This document shows, piece by piece, positions 16,106 to 23,916 of a stretch of DNA of 64,000 bases. The stretch comes from Jidongwangia harbinensis (GTDB lineage Bacteria > Actinomycetota > Actinomycetes > Mycobacteriales > Micromonosporaceae). The position numbers and the translations under genes are program-made. The stretch spans positions 186,001 to 250,000 of the forward strand of contig NZ_JAIWNC010000013.1 of the NCBI RefSeq assembly GCF_020216025.1, in the 5' to 3' direction. The notes beneath the pieces were generated by a model, which had not been told where the DNA came from, ran no database searches, and saw only the letters and a program-made list of their open reading frames with translations. Position 1 is the first letter of the stretch, and each line of letters starts with the position of its first letter.

Positions 16106-18295
16106 ATGCCTGTGTTGTTGCCGGAAAACGACTCACGCGGAAGCGTCTTCCGCCTTCCCGACCGCCTCAGCGCCAAGGCCGACCCGACGCTCATCGCCGC
16201 CGACGAGCGGCACTTCGCGGCCGTCGCGGCCAGCCTGGAGCAGTCCGTCGCCGACCTGTCCGCCCGCCTCGACGCGCAGCGGCGGGCGCCCGCCGGCAAG
16301 GGCCGGCAGGCGGTGGAACGGGACCAGGAGGTCCGCCGCCTGGAGGCCCGCCTGCGGGCGCTGCGCCGCTTCGGCCTGGACCTGTGTCTCGGGCGCATCG
16401 TCGGCCAGGACGATCCGGAGCCGGTGTACATCGGACGGTTCGGCCTCACCGACTCCGACGGGCGCCGCCTGCTGCTCGACTGGCGGTCCCCCGCGGCCGA
16501 GCCGTTCTTCGGCGCCACCCACGCCGACCCGATGGGCCTGGCCAGCCGCCGCCGGTACCGCTGGACCGGCGGCCGGATCAGCGACTACTGGGACGAGGTG
16601 TTCACCCCGGACGGGTTCGAGGGCCACGCGGCGCTCGACGACCAGTCCGCGTTCATCGCCAGCCTGGGCGGCAGCCGGTCGGCCCGGATGCGGGACGTGC
16701 TCGGCACCATCCAGGCGGACCAGAACGCGATCATCCGGGCCGGGTCGCGCGGCACGCTGGTCGTGGACGGCGGCCCGGGCACCGGGAAGACCGTCGTCGC
16801 CCTGCACCGCACCGCCTACCTGCTCTACTCCGACCCCCGCCTGGGCCACCGCCGCGGCCGCGTGCTGTTCGTCGGCCCGCACCAGCCGTACCTGTCCTAC
16901 GTCTCCGACGTCCTGCCCAGCCTCGGCGAGGAGGACGTGCAGATCTGCACGCTGCGGGATTTGGTCGCGGAGGGTGCCACGGCGGTGGCCGAGACGGACC
17001 CGCGGGTGGCCCGCCTCAAGTCGTCCGCGGACCTGGTGCGGGCGGTCGAGGCGGCCGTCCGGTTCTACGAGGAGCCCCCGGCCCGGGGCATGACGGTCAC
17101 CGCCGGCGACGCCGACATCTGGCTGAGCGCCGACGACTGGGCCGAGGCGTTCGAGGCGCCCGGGCCGGGGACGCCGCACAACGAAGCGCGGGACGAGATC
17201 TGGGCGGAACTGCTGACGATCCTGATCCGCCGGTACGACGGCGACGAGCCGGACGACCTGGTCCGCCGCGCGCTGCTGCAGAACCGGGAGTTGCGGGCCG
17301 CGTTCCACCGCGCCTGGCCCCTGCTGGAGGCCACCGACGTGATCGCCGACCTGTGGTCGGTGCCGGCCTACCTGCACCGGTGCGCGCCGTGGCTGGGCAG
17401 CGGCGACCTCCGGGCCCTGCACCGCACCGACGCCCGGGCGTGGACGGTGGCCGACCTGCCGCTGCTGGACGCGGCGCGGCAACGGCTCGGCGACCCGGAG
17501 GCGTCCCGGCGCACCCGCCGCCACGACGCGGCCGTCGCCGTCCAGCGCGCGCGGATGGCCACCGTCGTCGACGACCTGATCGCGGCCGACGCCTACGACG
17601 ACGGCGAGGGCGTGCTGTCCAGCCTGCGCCAGCAGGATCTGCGCGACGTCCTGGTGGACGAGGCCGGGCTGCCCGGCGCCGAGCCGGACCGGCTCGCCGG
17701 ACCGTTCGCGCACATCGTGGTGGACGAGGCGCAGGAGCTGACCGACGCGGAGTGGCAGATGCTGCTGCTGCGCTGCCCGTCGAAGAGTTTCACCGTCGTC
17801 GGCGACCGCGCCCAGGCCCGGCACGGGTTCCCCGAGACCTGGGCGGACCGGCTGGAGCGGGCCGGGCTGGACCGGATCACGCTGGCCACGCTGAGCATCA
17901 ACTACCGGACGCCGGAGGAGGTCATGGCGGAGGCCGAGCCGGTCATCCGGTCCGTGTTGCCGGACGCCAACGTGCCGACCTCGATCCGGCACGCCGGCGT
18001 CCCGGTCGGGCGCGGCGTCACCGCCGACCTGGAACCGGTCCTGGACACCTGGCTCGCCACGCATCCCGACGGCATCGCCTGCGTGATCGGCGCCCCCGGG
18101 TTCCGGCCGACGTCCCGGGTCCGGTCGCTGGCCCCGGAGCTCGCCAAGGGACTCGAGTTCGACCTGGTGGTGCTCGTCGACCCGGAGACGTTCGGCACCG
18201 GCGTCGAGGGCGCGGTGGACCGGTACGTCGCGATGACCCGGGCGACCCGGCAGCTCGTCATCCTCACCGGGTCCGGGGACCGGCACGGCGGGTAG
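16106..18295 (+). CDS. helR: RNA polymerase recycling ATPase HelR (HelD-like, rifamycin resistance)
   Basis: A 729-residue UvrD/Rep-like superfamily 1 ATPase. An N-terminal coiled coil (about 30-95) inserts in RNA polymerase in this family. The first motor half carries P-loop DGGPGTGKT (221-229), with HIVVDEAQELTDAEW as Walker B; late motifs include SINYRTPEEV, KGLEFDLVVLVDPE and AMTRATRQL. HelR proteins displace rifamycin from RNA polymerase and rescue stalled enzyme. The RAE directly upstream strongly supports the HelR rather than generic HelD assignment. The ATG at 16106 was chosen because the conserved N-terminus begins there; the ribosome binding site is weak. Confidence 0.92.
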   Translation: MPVLLPENDSRGSVFRLPDRLSAKADPTLIAADERHFAAVAASLEQSVADLSARLDAQRRAPAGKGRQAVERDQEVRRLEARLRALRRFGLDLCLGRIVGQDDPEPVYIGRFGLTDSDGRRLLLDWRSPAAEPFFGATHADPMGLASRRRYRWTGGRISDYWDEVFTPDGFEGHAALDDQSAFIASLGGSRSARMRDVLGTIQADQNAIIRAGSRGTLVVDGGPGTGKTVVALHRTAYLLYSDPRLGHRRGRVLFVGPHQPYLSYVSDVLPSLGEEDVQICTLRDLVAEGATAVAETDPRVARLKSSADLVRAVEAAVRFYEEPPARGMTVTAGDADIWLSADDWAEAFEAPGPGTPHNEARDEIWAELLTILIRRYDGDEPDDLVRRALLQNRELRAAFHRAWPLLEATDVIADLWSVPAYLHRCAPWLGSGDLRALHRTDARAWTVADLPLLDAARQRLGDPEASRRTRRHDAAVAVQRARMATVVDDLIAADAYDDGEGVLSSLRQQDLRDVLVDEAGLPGAEPDRLAGPFAHIVVDEAQELTDAEWQMLLLRCPSKSFTVVGDRAQARHGFPETWADRLERAGLDRITLATLSINYRTPEEVMAEAEPVIRSVLPDANVPTSIRHAGVPVGRGVTADLEPVLDTWLATHPDGIACVIGAPGFRPTSRVRSLAPELAKGLEFDLVVLVDPETFGTGVEGAVDRYVAMTRATRQLVILTGSGDRHGG

Positions 18296-18400
18296 GCGCC
18301 CCGGCCCGGCGGGAACCGGCATGGAGGGGCGTCTATGGCCGGATGCGGGTGACCTGCCCTATCGTACGTAGGTCCGACCGCCCCCAGCACAGGAGTCCCC

Positions 18401-18913
18401 ATGCGTCGCGCCCTGCTCGTCCTCACCGCCGGCCTGCTTCTCGCGACCACCGCGTGCGGCACCGACCAGACCTCCGGCGGTCTCGGGCCCGGGACCTCGC
18501 GACCGCCGGCGCCGGCGGTCGGCGGCACGACGGCGCCCACGCTCAGCGCCGAGAAGCAGGCCGCGCTGGCGAAGACCAAGGCGGTGTGCGAGTCGGTCGG
18601 CCAGGCGTACACCAGGAACATGGGCCCGTTCGCCGAGTCGATGAGCACGATGGTCGCGCAGAAGAACGCGAAGCCGTCCCGGGAGAAGGCGCAGCAGGCG
18701 CTGAGCGCGTTCGCGCAGGACATCCGCACCGCGACGCAGGCCGGCGCGGACACCGAGGCCCGGGCGGCCGGGAAGAAGACCGCCGACCAGCTGCAGGCCA
18801 AGGCGGCCGACGACACGATCTTCACCGGGGTGAAGACGGCCGAGGACCTGGAGACGGTGCTCGGCCCGACGCTCAAGGAGTGGCTGGAACCGATCACCGA
18901 ACACTGCTCCTGA
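18401..18913 (+). CDS. Small secreted lipoprotein, unknown function
   Basis: A 170-residue protein with a lipoprotein signal peptide: a basic start MRR, hydrophobic core and lipobox ATTAC with the modifiable Cys at about residue 19. A Gly/Pro/Thr linker follows, then a helical, charged domain of about 125 residues with few aromatics. AGGAG precedes the ATG. It lies after helR and before the trp operon without clear operon linkage to either. No family is recognised. Confidence 0.8.
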   Translation: MRRALLVLTAGLLLATTACGTDQTSGGLGPGTSRPPAPAVGGTTAPTLSAEKQAALAKTKAVCESVGQAYTRNMGPFAESMSTMVAQKNAKPSREKAQQALSAFAQDIRTATQAGADTEARAAGKKTADQLQAKAADDTIFTGVKTAEDLETVLGPTLKEWLEPITEHCS

Positions 18914-18917
18914 TCCG

Positions 18918-18980
18918 CCACTGTTCTAGAACTCTGGGTCGATCTCTGCTATACCTGACCCAACAGTTCTAGAACAGTGG
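18918..18980 (+). promoter_or_regulatory. Paired GTTCTAGAAC operators and promoter of trpB-trpA-gntR
   Basis: A perfect 15-bp inverted repeat has arms at 18918-18932 and 18966-18980. Each arm contains the palindrome GTTCTAGAAC (18923-18932 and 18966-18975), and their centres are 43 bp apart. Between them lies TATACC (18950-18955), a -10-like box 17 bp from TAGAAC (18927-18932). The upstream operator would thus overlap -35 and the downstream one touches the GGAGG ribosome binding site of trpB (18979-18983). GTTCTAGAAC fits the GT...TA...AC pattern of HutC-type GntR operators, so the GntR encoded by the third gene is the likely repressor. Confidence 0.75.
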
Positions 18981-18987
18981 AGGAATC

Positions 18988-20166
18988 ATGACCGCACCCG
19001 CCGTCGATGCGCGACGGCCGACCGATGACGGACGCTTCGGTGCGTACGGCGGCCGGTTCGTACCCGAGTCACTCGTCCCGGCCTGCGACGAGGTCGACCG
19101 GGCGTTCCGCGCCGCCTGGGCCGACCCCGCGTTCCGGAGCCGGCTGGACGAGATCCTCACCGGCTACGCCGGCCGCCCCACCCCGCTGACCCCGGCGCAC
19201 CGGCTCTCCGCGGAGCTGGGCATCACGCTGCTGCTCAAGCGCGAGGACCTGATGCACACCGGGTCCCACAAGATCAACAACGTGCTGGGGCAGGCACTGC
19301 TGGCGCAGCGGATGGGCCGGACCCGGCTGATCGCGGAGACCGGCGCCGGCCAGCACGGTGTCGCGACCGCCACCGCCGGGGCGCTGCTCGGCATGGCCAC
19401 CACGGTCTTCATGGGGCAGCGGGACATCGAACGGCAGGCGCTCAACGTCTTCCGGATGCGGACCCTCGGCGCCGAGGTGGTGCCGGTGCACACCGGCAGC
19501 CGGACGCTCAAGGACGCCTGCACCGAGGCGCTGCGCCACTGGGTCACCGCGGTGGCGGACACCTACTACTGCTTCGGCTCGGTCCTGGGCCCGCACCCGT
19601 ACCCCTGGATGGTCCGGGAGTTCCAGCGGGTGATCGGTGACGAGGCGCGCGGCCAGGCGGCCGCCGCCCTGCCGGCCGGCACGCCGGACGTCGTGGTGGC
19701 GTGCGTCGGAGGCGGTTCCAACGCGGCGGGCACGTTCGCCGGCTTCCTCGACACCCCGGCCCGGCTGATCGGGGTCGAGGCCGAGGGCGGGGCGGCGCTC
19801 AGCCACGGTACGGACGGCGTGCTGCACGGGTTCCGGTCGAAGGTGCTGCAAAACCACGAGGGGCAGATCGCCGAGCCGCACTCGATCGCACCCGGCCTCG
19901 ACTACCCCGGCGTCGGCCCGGAGCACGCGTACCTGGCCGATCACGGACGGGCCCGGTACGTGACGGTGAACGACACCGAGGTGGTGGCCGCGGTGCACCG
20001 CCTGGCCCGGGCCGAGGGGATCATCTGCGCGCTGGAGTCGGCGCACGCGGTGGCGTGGGTACTGCGCGCCGTCACCACCGGCGAGGTGGCGCCCGGCGCG
20101 ACCGTCCTGCTGACCCTGTCCGGCCGTGGCGACAAGGACATGGCGACCCTGATGGAGCTGACGTGA
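18988..20166 (+). CDS. trpB: Tryptophan synthase beta chain
   Basis: A 392-residue PLP enzyme that joins indole and serine to tryptophan. The PLP lysine is in KREDLMHTGSHKINN (near residue 92), the phosphate-binding loop is CVGGGSNAAG, and the catalytic Glu region is AETGAGQHGVATA. Length is normal for TrpB1. The start ATG follows GGAGG. The stop overlaps trpA by 4 bp (GTGA). Unusually, no trpC or trpE lies next to it, and the operon continues into a GntR regulator, so it may be a second, specially regulated copy. Whether the genome has another trpB cannot be seen here. Confidence 0.95.
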   Translation: MTAPAVDARRPTDDGRFGAYGGRFVPESLVPACDEVDRAFRAAWADPAFRSRLDEILTGYAGRPTPLTPAHRLSAELGITLLLKREDLMHTGSHKINNVLGQALLAQRMGRTRLIAETGAGQHGVATATAGALLGMATTVFMGQRDIERQALNVFRMRTLGAEVVPVHTGSRTLKDACTEALRHWVTAVADTYYCFGSVLGPHPYPWMVREFQRVIGDEARGQAAAALPAGTPDVVVACVGGGSNAAGTFAGFLDTPARLIGVEAEGGAALSHGTDGVLHGFRSKVLQNHEGQIAEPHSIAPGLDYPGVGPEHAYLADHGRARYVTVNDTEVVAAVHRLARAEGIICALESAHAVAWVLRAVTTGEVAPGATVLLTLSGRGDKDMATLMELT

Positions 20167-20945
20167 ACCCGCTGGAGACCCACACCCGCCGCGTCCGGGA
20201 CCGTGGACGCAAGCTGCTCGTGCCGTACCTGACCGGCGGGCTCGGCGCCGGCTGGACCGACCACGTACTCGCCGCCGCCGAGGCCGGCGCGGACGTGGTC
20301 GAGATCGGACTGCCGTTCTCCGATCCGATGCTGGACGGACCAACCATCCAGCGGGCCTCGGACGCCGCGCTGGCCGCGGGCGCCACCGTGGACGGCATCC
20401 TCGCCGACGTGGCCCGGATCGACCCGGGCGTGCCGATGGCCGCGATGACGTACGCCAATCTGGTCTTCCGCCGGGGCGCCGACCGGTTCTGCGCGGCCCT
20501 GCGCGACGCCGGCATCGCCGGGCTGATCGTCCCGGACGTGCCGGTCGACGAGGTCGAGCCGCTGTCCCGGGCGGCCGCCGCGGAACAGCTCGACCTGGTC
20601 CTGCTGGTGTCCCCGGCCACGCCCGCCGAACGCCGGGTGGAGATCGTCAAGCGCGGCAGCGGTTTCGTCTACACGGTGAGCCTGATGGGCACCACCGGGG
20701 AACGCCCGGCGCTGCCCGAGTCCGCGGGCGCGCTGGCCACCGCGCTCAAACAGCTCACCGACCTGCCGGTGCTGCTCGGTTTCGGCGTGTCCTCGGCGGC
20801 CGCGGCGCGCGCCGCGGCGGAGCACGCCGACGGTGTTATCGTGGGCTCGGCAGTGATGCGAAAGGTGCTGGCCGGGGCCACACCCGCCGAGGCCGGGGGC
20901 TTCCTGGCGACGCTCCGCGAGGCGCTGGACCGCCCCGACGACTGA
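20163..20945 (+). CDS. trpA: Tryptophan synthase alpha chain
   Basis: A 260-residue TIM-barrel enzyme cleaving indole-3-glycerol phosphate to indole and glyceraldehyde 3-phosphate, and channelling indole to TrpB. Conserved stretches are DVVEIGLPFSDPMLDGP (catalytic Glu near residue 45; the following Asp of the DGP motif is also present), GIAGLIVPDVPVDE and YTVSLMGTTGER, with LLGFGVSS and GVIVGSA near the end for phosphate binding. The GTG start overlaps the trpB stop, so translation is coupled. The gntR gene starts 11 nt after the stop. Confidence 0.95.
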   Translation: MNPLETHTRRVRDRGRKLLVPYLTGGLGAGWTDHVLAAAEAGADVVEIGLPFSDPMLDGPTIQRASDAALAAGATVDGILADVARIDPGVPMAAMTYANLVFRRGADRFCAALRDAGIAGLIVPDVPVDEVEPLSRAAAAEQLDLVLLVSPATPAERRVEIVKRGSGFVYTVSLMGTTGERPALPESAGALATALKQLTDLPVLLGFGVSSAAAARAAAEHADGVIVGSAVMRKVLAGATPAEAGGFLATLREALDRPDD

Positions 20946-20956
20946 CGGAGTGACAG

Positions 20957-21736
20957 GTGGCGGCGAACGGCGACCGACGAGAGCCGAAGTACGCCACCAT
21001 CGCCGCCGACCTCGAGGCGCGGATCCACGCCGGCGACTACCGGCCCGGTCAGGCCCTGCCCGGCCAGCGGGAACTCAGCGCCGCGTACGGCGTCACCCTG
21101 ATGACCTTGCGGCAGGCCCTCACGCTGCTGAGCGACCGCGGCCTGGTCACCCAGCAGCCGGGACGCGGCACGTTCGTGGCGGGGCCGAAGGCGGCGTACA
21201 CCATGGGGTCGTTGCGGAGTCTCTCCGACGACCTGCGGGACCAGGGCCACGTGGTGGACACGGTGGTGCTGGCCGTGGCGGACGATCCGCTGCCGGAGCC
21301 GGTGGCGGACCGTCTCGGCCTCGCGGCCGGCGCGCGCGGCGTCCGGGTCGAGCGGCTGCGGCGGCTCGGCACCACTCCGGCGATCCACCAGGAGTCCTGG
21401 ATCCCCGAGCCGTACGCCCGCGGGCCGGCCGGCGCGAACCTGGCGGTCACGTCGCTCTACCGCGCACTCACCGACGCCGGCGTCGGCGTCGCGCGGGCCG
21501 AGGAACGGCTCAGCCCCGGCCTGCTCGAGCAACGCCTGTCGGCGCTGCTGAATCAGCCGGCCGGGGTGCCGGTGTTCCGCAGTGAACGGACCACGTTCGA
21601 CGGCGGCGACGTCCCGGTGGTCTTCGACCGGGCGACGATCCTGGGTGACCTGATCGAGATCCGGACGGTGCGCGCCGCGTCGTCGATGTCCATGCGGTGG
21701 ATCAACGCGTCCGCCCCGGACGGCGTCAGAGGCTGA
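20957..21736 (+). CDS. GntR-family (HutC-type) transcriptional regulator
   Basis: A 259-residue repressor. The N-terminal winged helix (about 10-78) has PGQALPGQRELSAAYGV and LRQALTLLSDRGLV with GRGTFV closing it. The C-terminal UTRA-type effector domain (about 90-240) has a typical YRALTDAGV-like stretch and a final FDRATILGD. The GTG start has GGAG upstream and lies 11 nt after trpA, so it is the third gene of the trp operon. The paired GTTCTAGAAC sites in front of trpB are its likely operators, giving negative autoregulation. The effector is unknown; tryptophan or an indole compound is a guess. Its last codons overlap the convergent gene at 21726-22106 by 11 bp. Confidence 0.88.
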   Translation: MAANGDRREPKYATIAADLEARIHAGDYRPGQALPGQRELSAAYGVTLMTLRQALTLLSDRGLVTQQPGRGTFVAGPKAAYTMGSLRSLSDDLRDQGHVVDTVVLAVADDPLPEPVADRLGLAAGARGVRVERLRRLGTTPAIHQESWIPEPYARGPAGANLAVTSLYRALTDAGVGVARAEERLSPGLLEQRLSALLNQPAGVPVFRSERTTFDGGDVPVVFDRATILGDLIEIRTVRAASSMSMRWINASAPDGVRG

Positions 21737-22106
21737 CCGCGATCCCGATCGTCTCGGGCCGGCGCAGGCGTACCACCTTCGCCAACCAGTTGCCCACCCG
21801 GGACAGCAGGTACTTGCGCGCCACCAGCCGCCGCACCTGCCGCGTCTCCGCGTCGTCGAGCAGCCGCGCGGTCCCGCGGGCGCTCGGCGCGTCCGGCGCC
21901 GTCCGGCCGCGGACGTTGCAGACCTGCACCTCGACGCGGCTGTCGTTGCGGATCCGCTTGACCTTCCAGGTGTCCAGCTCGGAGATGATCAACAGGTCCC
22001 GGCCGTCGGTGACGTGCCACACGGGTGTGGCCACCGGCGTTCCGTCCTTGCGGTAGGTGGTCAGGCGGACGTACTTGCTGCGGCTGATCTCGGGTGGCAC
22101 GGTCAC
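21726..22106 (-). CDS. PPOX-class F420-dependent oxidoreductase family protein
   Basis: A 126-residue split-barrel flavin/F420-binding protein of the pyridoxamine 5'-phosphate oxidase-like class. It begins SRSKYVRLTTYRKDGTPVATPVW, with the LLIISELDTWKVKRIRND segment that lines the cofactor site in this family and QVCNVRG at the third strand. Actinomycete members often use F420 to reduce or oxidise small molecules; the substrate is unknown. The GTG start at 22106 is plausible. It is convergent with gntR and overlaps its 3' end. Confidence 0.82.
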   Translation of the reverse strand: MTVPPEISRSKYVRLTTYRKDGTPVATPVWHVTDGRDLLIISELDTWKVKRIRNDSRVEVQVCNVRGRTAPDAPSARGTARLLDDAETRQVRRLVARKYLLSRVGNWLAKVVRLRRPETIGIAVSL

Positions 22107-22227
22107 CCGGTCAGTATCACCGACGGACCCGCCGCGGCTGCACCGGAACGTGATCCTTTCCTTCCCCGCTCGGATGGCGGCCCGAAACAGGTAGCGCGTC
22201 CACCTTGCTCTCCGAGACCATCCAGAG

Positions 22228-22776
22228 GTGTCCCAGGACGACGCAGCAGTACGCTACCGCGCTGGCCAGACCGCCTTGCTGGCCGCCGTTGCCGAAGCCG
22301 AACCGCTGGTCGGGCAATGGCGCCGCCGGTTCGACCCGTCCGCCTCGGCCGGCGTTCCCGCCCACGTCACGGTGCTCTTCCCGTTCCTCGACGTCGGCCG
22401 CGTCACCGACACGGTCGTGGGTGACCTCCGGGCCCTGATCGGCGCGCACCGCTGCGTCACGGTCCGCTTCGAGGAGTGCCGCCGCTTCCCGGAGGCGCTC
22501 TACCTCGCGCCGACGCCGGACCAGCCGTTCCGCGCGCTGACCGAATCGATAGCGCGGCGATGGCCGGAGGCGCCGCCGTACGAGGGGCGGTTCACCGAGG
22601 TGATCCCGCATCTGACCGTCGCACACGGCCAGCCGCCACAGGTCCTCGACGAGCTGGCGGCGGAACTGGCACACCGGCTACCCACGACGGCAACGATCTC
22701 GTCCATCAGCCTGTTCGTCTGCGACGGCCACCGCTGGCGGCACCACGTGGAGTTCCCGATGCTCGGACAGGGGTAA
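22228..22776 (+). CDS. 2H phosphoesterase (2'-5' RNA ligase family)
   Basis: A 182-residue protein with the two HxT/S motifs of 2H phosphoesterases, HVTVLFPF (about 46-53) and HLTVAHG (about 127-133), set in a duplicated alpha-beta fold. Members hydrolyse or ligate 2'-5' or cyclic phosphodiester bonds in RNA or nucleotides; the substrate here is unknown. The GTG start has no clear ribosome binding site, so translation may be leaderless or begin slightly elsewhere. It stands alone on the + strand, upstream of the alcohol dehydrogenase. Confidence 0.82.
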   Translation: MSQDDAAVRYRAGQTALLAAVAEAEPLVGQWRRRFDPSASAGVPAHVTVLFPFLDVGRVTDTVVGDLRALIGAHRCVTVRFEECRRFPEALYLAPTPDQPFRALTESIARRWPEAPPYEGRFTEVIPHLTVAHGQPPQVLDELAAELAHRLPTTATISSISLFVCDGHRWRHHVEFPMLGQG

Positions 22777-22857
22777 CGGCAGAAACCCCCGTCCGGGCCG
22801 GACCGCACCTATTGTCGAAGGAGACCAGCACCCGCCGCACCGCATCCTGGGAGAACC

Positions 22858-23904
22858 GTGACCACCACCGTCAGGGCCTACGCCGCGCCGTCCGCCACCG
22901 AACCGCTGGCGCCGGCGACGATCGAGCGGCGCGACGTCGGCCCGCACGACGTCCGCATCGACATCCGGTACGCCGGCATCTGCCACTCGGACATCCACAC
23001 CGCCCGCAGCGAGTGGGGCCCGACCACGTACCCGATCGTGGTCGGTCACGAGATCGCCGGGGTCGTCGCCGAGGTCGGTTCCGCGGTGACCATGTTCGCC
23101 GTCGGGGACCGGGTCGGGGTCGGCTGCATGGTGGACTCGTGCGGCGAGTGCAGCTACTGCGCCCGCGGCGACGAACAGTACTGCGCCGAGGGCAACATCG
23201 GCACCTACGGCAGCGTCGGCCGGGACGGCGAACCCACCCAGGGCGGGTACGCGCAGAGCATCGTCGTCACCGAACGCTTCGTCCTGCGCATCCCGGACGC
23301 CCTGGGGCTCGACGTCGCCGCGCCGCTGCTGTGCGCGGGCATCACCACGTACTCGCCGTTGAAGCACTGGCAGGCCGGGCCCGGCCGGAAGGTGGCGGTG
23401 GTCGGTCTCGGCGGACTCGGCCACGTCGGGGTCAAGATCGCGCACGCCATGGGTGCCGACGTGACGGTGCTGTCGCAGTCGCTGAAGAAGCAGGAGGACG
23501 GGCTGCGCTTCGGGGCCGGCGCCTACCACGCGACGTCCGACCCGGACACCTTCGACAAGCTGGCCGACACGTTCGACCTGATTCTGAACACCGTCAGCGG
23601 GCCGATCGACCTGGACGACTATCTGTCGCTGCTCGCCGTCGACGGCACCATGGTCAACGTCGGCGCCCCGGAGAAACCGCTGTCGCTGCGGGCGTTCTCG
23701 TTGATCATGCAGCGCCGCGCGTTCGCCGGTTCCACCATCGGCGGCATCCGGGAGACCCAGGAGATGCTCGACTTCTGCGCCGAGCACGGGATCAGCGCCG
23801 AGATCGAGACCATCCCGGCGGACCGGATCAACGAGGCGCACGACCGGGTCGTCGCGTCCGACGTGCGGTACCGCTTCGTGATCGACGCCGCCACCTTCGC
23901 CTGA
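22858..23904 (+). CDS. Zinc-dependent alcohol dehydrogenase (cinnamyl-alcohol/YahK type)
   Basis: A 348-residue medium-chain dehydrogenase. Catalytic zinc site GICHSDIH (Cys about 42) and GHEIAG (His about 64); structural zinc cysteines in DSCGECSYCARGDEQYC; Rossmann motif VGLGGLGHVGVK. This matches NADP-dependent aldehyde reductases of the CAD/YahK group, which reduce broad aldehydes to alcohols. GTG start with GGGAGA upstream. It is convergent with glpD (13-bp gap). No link to the pathway clusters is evident. Confidence 0.9.
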   Translation: MTTTVRAYAAPSATEPLAPATIERRDVGPHDVRIDIRYAGICHSDIHTARSEWGPTTYPIVVGHEIAGVVAEVGSAVTMFAVGDRVGVGCMVDSCGECSYCARGDEQYCAEGNIGTYGSVGRDGEPTQGGYAQSIVVTERFVLRIPDALGLDVAAPLLCAGITTYSPLKHWQAGPGRKVAVVGLGGLGHVGVKIAHAMGADVTVLSQSLKKQEDGLRFGAGAYHATSDPDTFDKLADTFDLILNTVSGPIDLDDYLSLLAVDGTMVNVGAPEKPLSLRAFSLIMQRRAFAGSTIGGIRETQEMLDFCAEHGISAEIETIPADRINEAHDRVVASDVRYRFVIDAATFA

Positions 23905-23916
23905 CGGCCGGCGGGG

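Noticed and set aside
18914..18987. A trp leader peptide or T-box attenuator upstream of trpB
   Set aside because: No short ORF with Trp codons and no T-box-like structure; the region is explained by two palindromic operators and a promoter.
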